DNA of 64,000 nt from Thalassococcus halodurans. GTDB taxonomy: Bacteria > Pseudomonadota > Alphaproteobacteria > Rhodobacterales > Rhodobacteraceae. The notes beneath the pieces are model-generated. The model was not told the DNA's origin and searched no databases. It saw only the letters and a list, made by a program, of their open reading frames with translations. Below are positions 62,127-64,000 of the stretch, in pieces; positions within the stretch are counted from its first letter, which is position 1, and each line of letters opens with the position of its first letter. A program made the translations under genes and the position numbers. The stretch lies in NCBI RefSeq assembly GCF_900108225.1, contig NZ_FNUZ01000002.1:932501-996500 (forward strand), written 5' to 3'.

Positions 62127-62137
62127 GTGCTCCGTCC

Positions 62138-62671
62138 TTACTTCTTCTTGCCTTCCTTCTGGAAGATGTATTCGCCTTTGTAGCGAATGCCCTTGCCTTT
62201 GTAAGGCTCGGGGCGACGCCAGTCGCGAATGTTGGCGGCAACCTGACCGACCAGCTGGGCGTCATGTCCTTCGACGACCAGTTCAGTCGGCTTAGCGGCG
62301 GTAACCGTCACACCTTCCGGAATTGCGAAATCAACATCGTGGCTATAGCCAAGGTTCAGCTTCAGAACATTGCCCTGAACGGCGGCACGATAACCAACGC
62401 CCTGGATTTCAAGTTCTTTTTTGAAGGTGTTCTGAACACCGTGTACGATGTTAGCAACCATTGTGCGGGTCATGCCCCACTGCTGACGTGCGCGCTTGGA
62501 TTTGCCGCGCGGCGTTACAGTGATGACATTGTCTTCTACAGCAATAGTCACGTCGTCCGTTGCAGTGAAGCTCTGGGTCCCCTTGGGGCCTTTTACTTCA
62601 ATGGTCTGGCCGGACACTGCGGCGGTTACACCCGACGGCAGCTCGACCGGTTTTTTACCAATACGAGACAT
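62138..62671 (-). CDS. rplF: 50S ribosomal protein L6
   Basis: A 177-residue protein made of two similar halves. [15 protein letters not shown] starts the first, and the second ends [21 protein letters not shown], the conserved L6 signature that contacts 23S rRNA. It lies 12 bases after rpsH. Confidence 0.97.
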   Translation of the reverse strand: MSRIGKKPVELPSGVTAAVSGQTIEVKGPKGTQSFTATDDVTIAVEDNVITVTPRGKSKRARQQWGMTRTMVANIVHGVQNTFKKELEIQGVGYRAAVQGNVLKLNLGYSHDVDFAIPEGVTVTAAKPTELVVEGHDAQLVGQVAANIRDWRRPEPYKGKGIRYKGEYIFQKEGKKK

Positions 62672-62683
62672 CGAATGACCTCC

Positions 62684-63076
62684 TTAGAAGACCGTGCAAA
62701 GCACTTCGCCGCCAACATTCTGGCTACGAGCGTTTGCGTCGGACATGACACCTTTAGGCGTGGAGACGATGGAAATGCCCAGGCCCTGACGAACCTGCGG
62801 AATTTCATCCACACCCAGATACACACGACGGCCCGGCTTGGATACGCGCTTAACTTCGCGGATAACCGGTGTGCCTTCGTAGTACTTCAGGCTGATTTCC
62901 AGTGCCGGATGACCGTTGGCACCTGTTGTACGCTCATAGCCGCGGATGTAGCCCTCTTCGAGAAGCACATCCAGAACCCAAGCACGCAGCTTGGAGGCCG
63001 GGGTCGATACAGTGGACTTGCCACGCATCTGAGCGTTGCGGATACGGGTCAGCATATCGCCGATAGGATCGTTCAT
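62684..63076 (-). CDS. rpsH: 30S ribosomal protein S8
   Basis: A 130-residue protein that binds 16S rRNA and in Escherichia coli represses spc-operon translation. [20 protein letters not shown] and the C-terminal [20 protein letters not shown] are diagnostic. It lies 13 bases after rpsN. Confidence 0.97.
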   Translation of the reverse strand: MNDPIGDMLTRIRNAQMRGKSTVSTPASKLRAWVLDVLLEEGYIRGYERTTGANGHPALEISLKYYEGTPVIREVKRVSKPGRRVYLGVDEIPQVRQGLGISIVSTPKGVMSDANARSQNVGGEVLCTVF

Positions 63077-63089
63077 TCTTGGACCCTCC

Positions 63090-63395
63090 TTACCAGCTGG
63101 ACTTGACCATGCCCGGAAGCAGACCTTGCGAACCCAGTTCGCGCAGCATGATCCGGCTGATCTTCAGCTTGCGGTAATAGGCGTGCGGACGCCCGGTGAG
63201 CTGGCAGCGGTTGTGCAGGCGCGTAGGCGCCGAGTTCCGCGGCAGTTTGGCAAGCTTCAGGCGCGCTTTGAAACGCTCTTCCATCGGCTTGGATTCGTCG
63301 TTCGCGATTTCTTTCAACGCGGCACGCTTTTCGGCATATTTTGCCACAAGGCGTTCGCGCTTCTTCTCGCGTTCTACCATGGATTTCTTAGCCAT
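63090..63395 (-). CDS. rpsN: 30S ribosomal protein S14, zinc-independent form
   Basis: A 101-residue protein, the long form without CxxC zinc pairs. [20 protein letters not shown] starts it, and the C-terminus has [20 protein letters not shown] and [18 protein letters not shown]. It lies 14 bases after rplE. Confidence 0.97.
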   Translation of the reverse strand: MAKKSMVEREKKRERLVAKYAEKRAALKEIANDESKPMEERFKARLKLAKLPRNSAPTRLHNRCQLTGRPHAYYRKLKISRIMLRELGSQGLLPGMVKSSW

Positions 63396-63409
63396 AGTCT
63401 AAAATCCCC

Positions 63410-63970
63410 TTAGCTGGTGAACGGCATGTTGAAGTGCTTCAACAGCGCCTTGGCTTCCGCGTCGGTGTCCGCAGTTGTGGTGATGATGATGTCCATCCCC
63501 CAAACTTCGTCTACCTTGTCGAAATCGATTTCCGGGAACACGATGTGTTCTTTCAGGCCCATGGCAAAGTTGCCACGACCGTCGAAGGACGGCTTTACAC
63601 CACGGAAGTCGCGAATACGCGGCATTGCGATGGTGATCAGACGATCCAGGAATTCGTACATGCGGTCACCGCGAAGAGTTACCTTCGCACCCAGCGGCAT
63701 TTCTTCACGAACACGGAAACCCGCGATGGATTTCTTTGCTTTCGTGACAACTGCCATCTGACCAGCAATGCGTGTCAGATCTTCGTGGGCCGATTTCGCT
63801 TTTTTGGAGTCGCGAACCGCTTCTGCGCCACAGCCGATGTTCAGAACGATTTTGTCCAGACGCGGGATCTGCATGTCGTTCTTGTAGCCGAACTCTTCTT
63901 TCATCGCTGCGCGAATAGAGTCCTTGAAGACCGACTTCAGACGCGGGGTGTAGTTTTGCGTATCAAGCAT
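63410..63970 (-). CDS. rplE: 50S ribosomal protein L5
   Basis: A 186-residue protein that binds 5S r[23 protein letters not shown] is near the start, and [21 protein letters not shown] and [20 protein letters not shown] follow. The start overlaps the rplX stop by eight bases. The run rplX to rpmD follows the standard spc order. Confidence 0.97.
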   Translation of the reverse strand: MLDTQNYTPRLKSVFKDSIRAAMKEEFGYKNDMQIPRLDKIVLNIGCGAEAVRDSKKAKSAHEDLTRIAGQMAVVTKAKKSIAGFRVREEMPLGAKVTLRGDRMYEFLDRLITIAMPRIRDFRGVKPSFDGRGNFAMGLKEHIVFPEIDFDKVDEVWGMDIIITTTADTDAEAKALLKHFNMPFTS

Positions 63971-64000
63971 CGATTACGTCCCCTGTGGATTTGGCAACGC
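63963..64000 (-). CDS. rplX: 50S ribosomal protein L24, C-terminal end only
   Basis: Only the last 11 codons are in the window, reading [11 protein letters not shown] then TGA. The lysine and the acidic VID ending match the C-terminus of alphaproteobacterial L24, and the position before rplE is the expected one. The TGA lies inside the rplE start region, giving an eight-base overlap. Confidence 0.8.
   Translation of the reverse strand, partial: VAKSTGDVIDA

Overview
The window looks like chromosomal DNA of a marine-type alphaproteobacterium of the Rhodobacteraceae (Roseobacter group). The evidence is the syntenic block dusB-ntrB-ntrC-ntrY-ntrX-trkA-trkH-hfq-hflX, an NtrC without the sigma-54 contact loop, TRAP transporters, an RNase E with a large insert in its S1 domain, a Hint-domain protein and a Rhodobacteraceae-style intergenic repeat. 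No rRNA, tRNA, CRISPR array, insertion sequence or prophage gene was seen. Most of the window is core chromosome with two catabolic islands.

Layout. 1-5.6 kb: a TRAP transporter, a shikimate-dehydrogenase-like gene cut by the left edge, a Gfo/Idh/MocA oxidoreductase and a divergent GntR regulator, read here as a quinate/shikimate-type uptake and catabolism locus. 5.6-9.9 kb: RNase E with a long structured leader, then a beta-hydroxyacid dehydrogenase. 10-12.8 kb: a penicillin/AHL-acylase-family Ntn hydrolase and a small zinc-ribbon membrane peptide. 12.8-24.7 kb: the nitrogen-regulation, potassium-uptake and Hfq cluster. 24.9-28.3 kb: ispD-ispF-pgpA-pncC and an ammonium transporter. 28.5-30.7 kb: a COQ10-like protein, hpt and a Hint-domain protein. 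30.8-37.4 kb: the malonate operon matR / matPQMAB. 37.4-38.6 kb: a DUF1772-type membrane protein and divergent TetR regulator around a duplicated palindromic operator. 38.6-42.1 kb: nadA-nadB-nadC. 42.2-44.7 kb: exported MsrB, a fasciclin protein, an RskA-type anti-sigma factor and its ECF sigma factor. 44.9-54.6 kb: cobS, 5-FCL, mgtE, guanine deaminase, rarA, a Do-like protease, DAHP synthase and a YitT-type protein. 54.7-64 kb: the spc and alpha ribosomal operons (rplX to rplQ, all on the minus strand).

The most interesting element is upstream of DAHP synthase (53172-53302). It is a short reading frame rich in Phe, Trp and Tyr codons (core F-W-Y-F-Y), followed by mutually exclusive hairpins and a terminator with a T run. 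This is a complete classical attenuator that appears to sense all three aromatic amino acids at the first committed step of their synthesis. Second is the interruption of the spc operon between rpmD and rplO by an opposite-strand lipoprotein gene, with a bidirectional terminator after rpmD and a candidate new promoter for rplO-secY-adk. Further regulatory observations are two matching palindromes in the GntR/TRAP locus, a MatR-like operator, the tandem TetR operators and an ECF-type promoter before the fasciclin gene.
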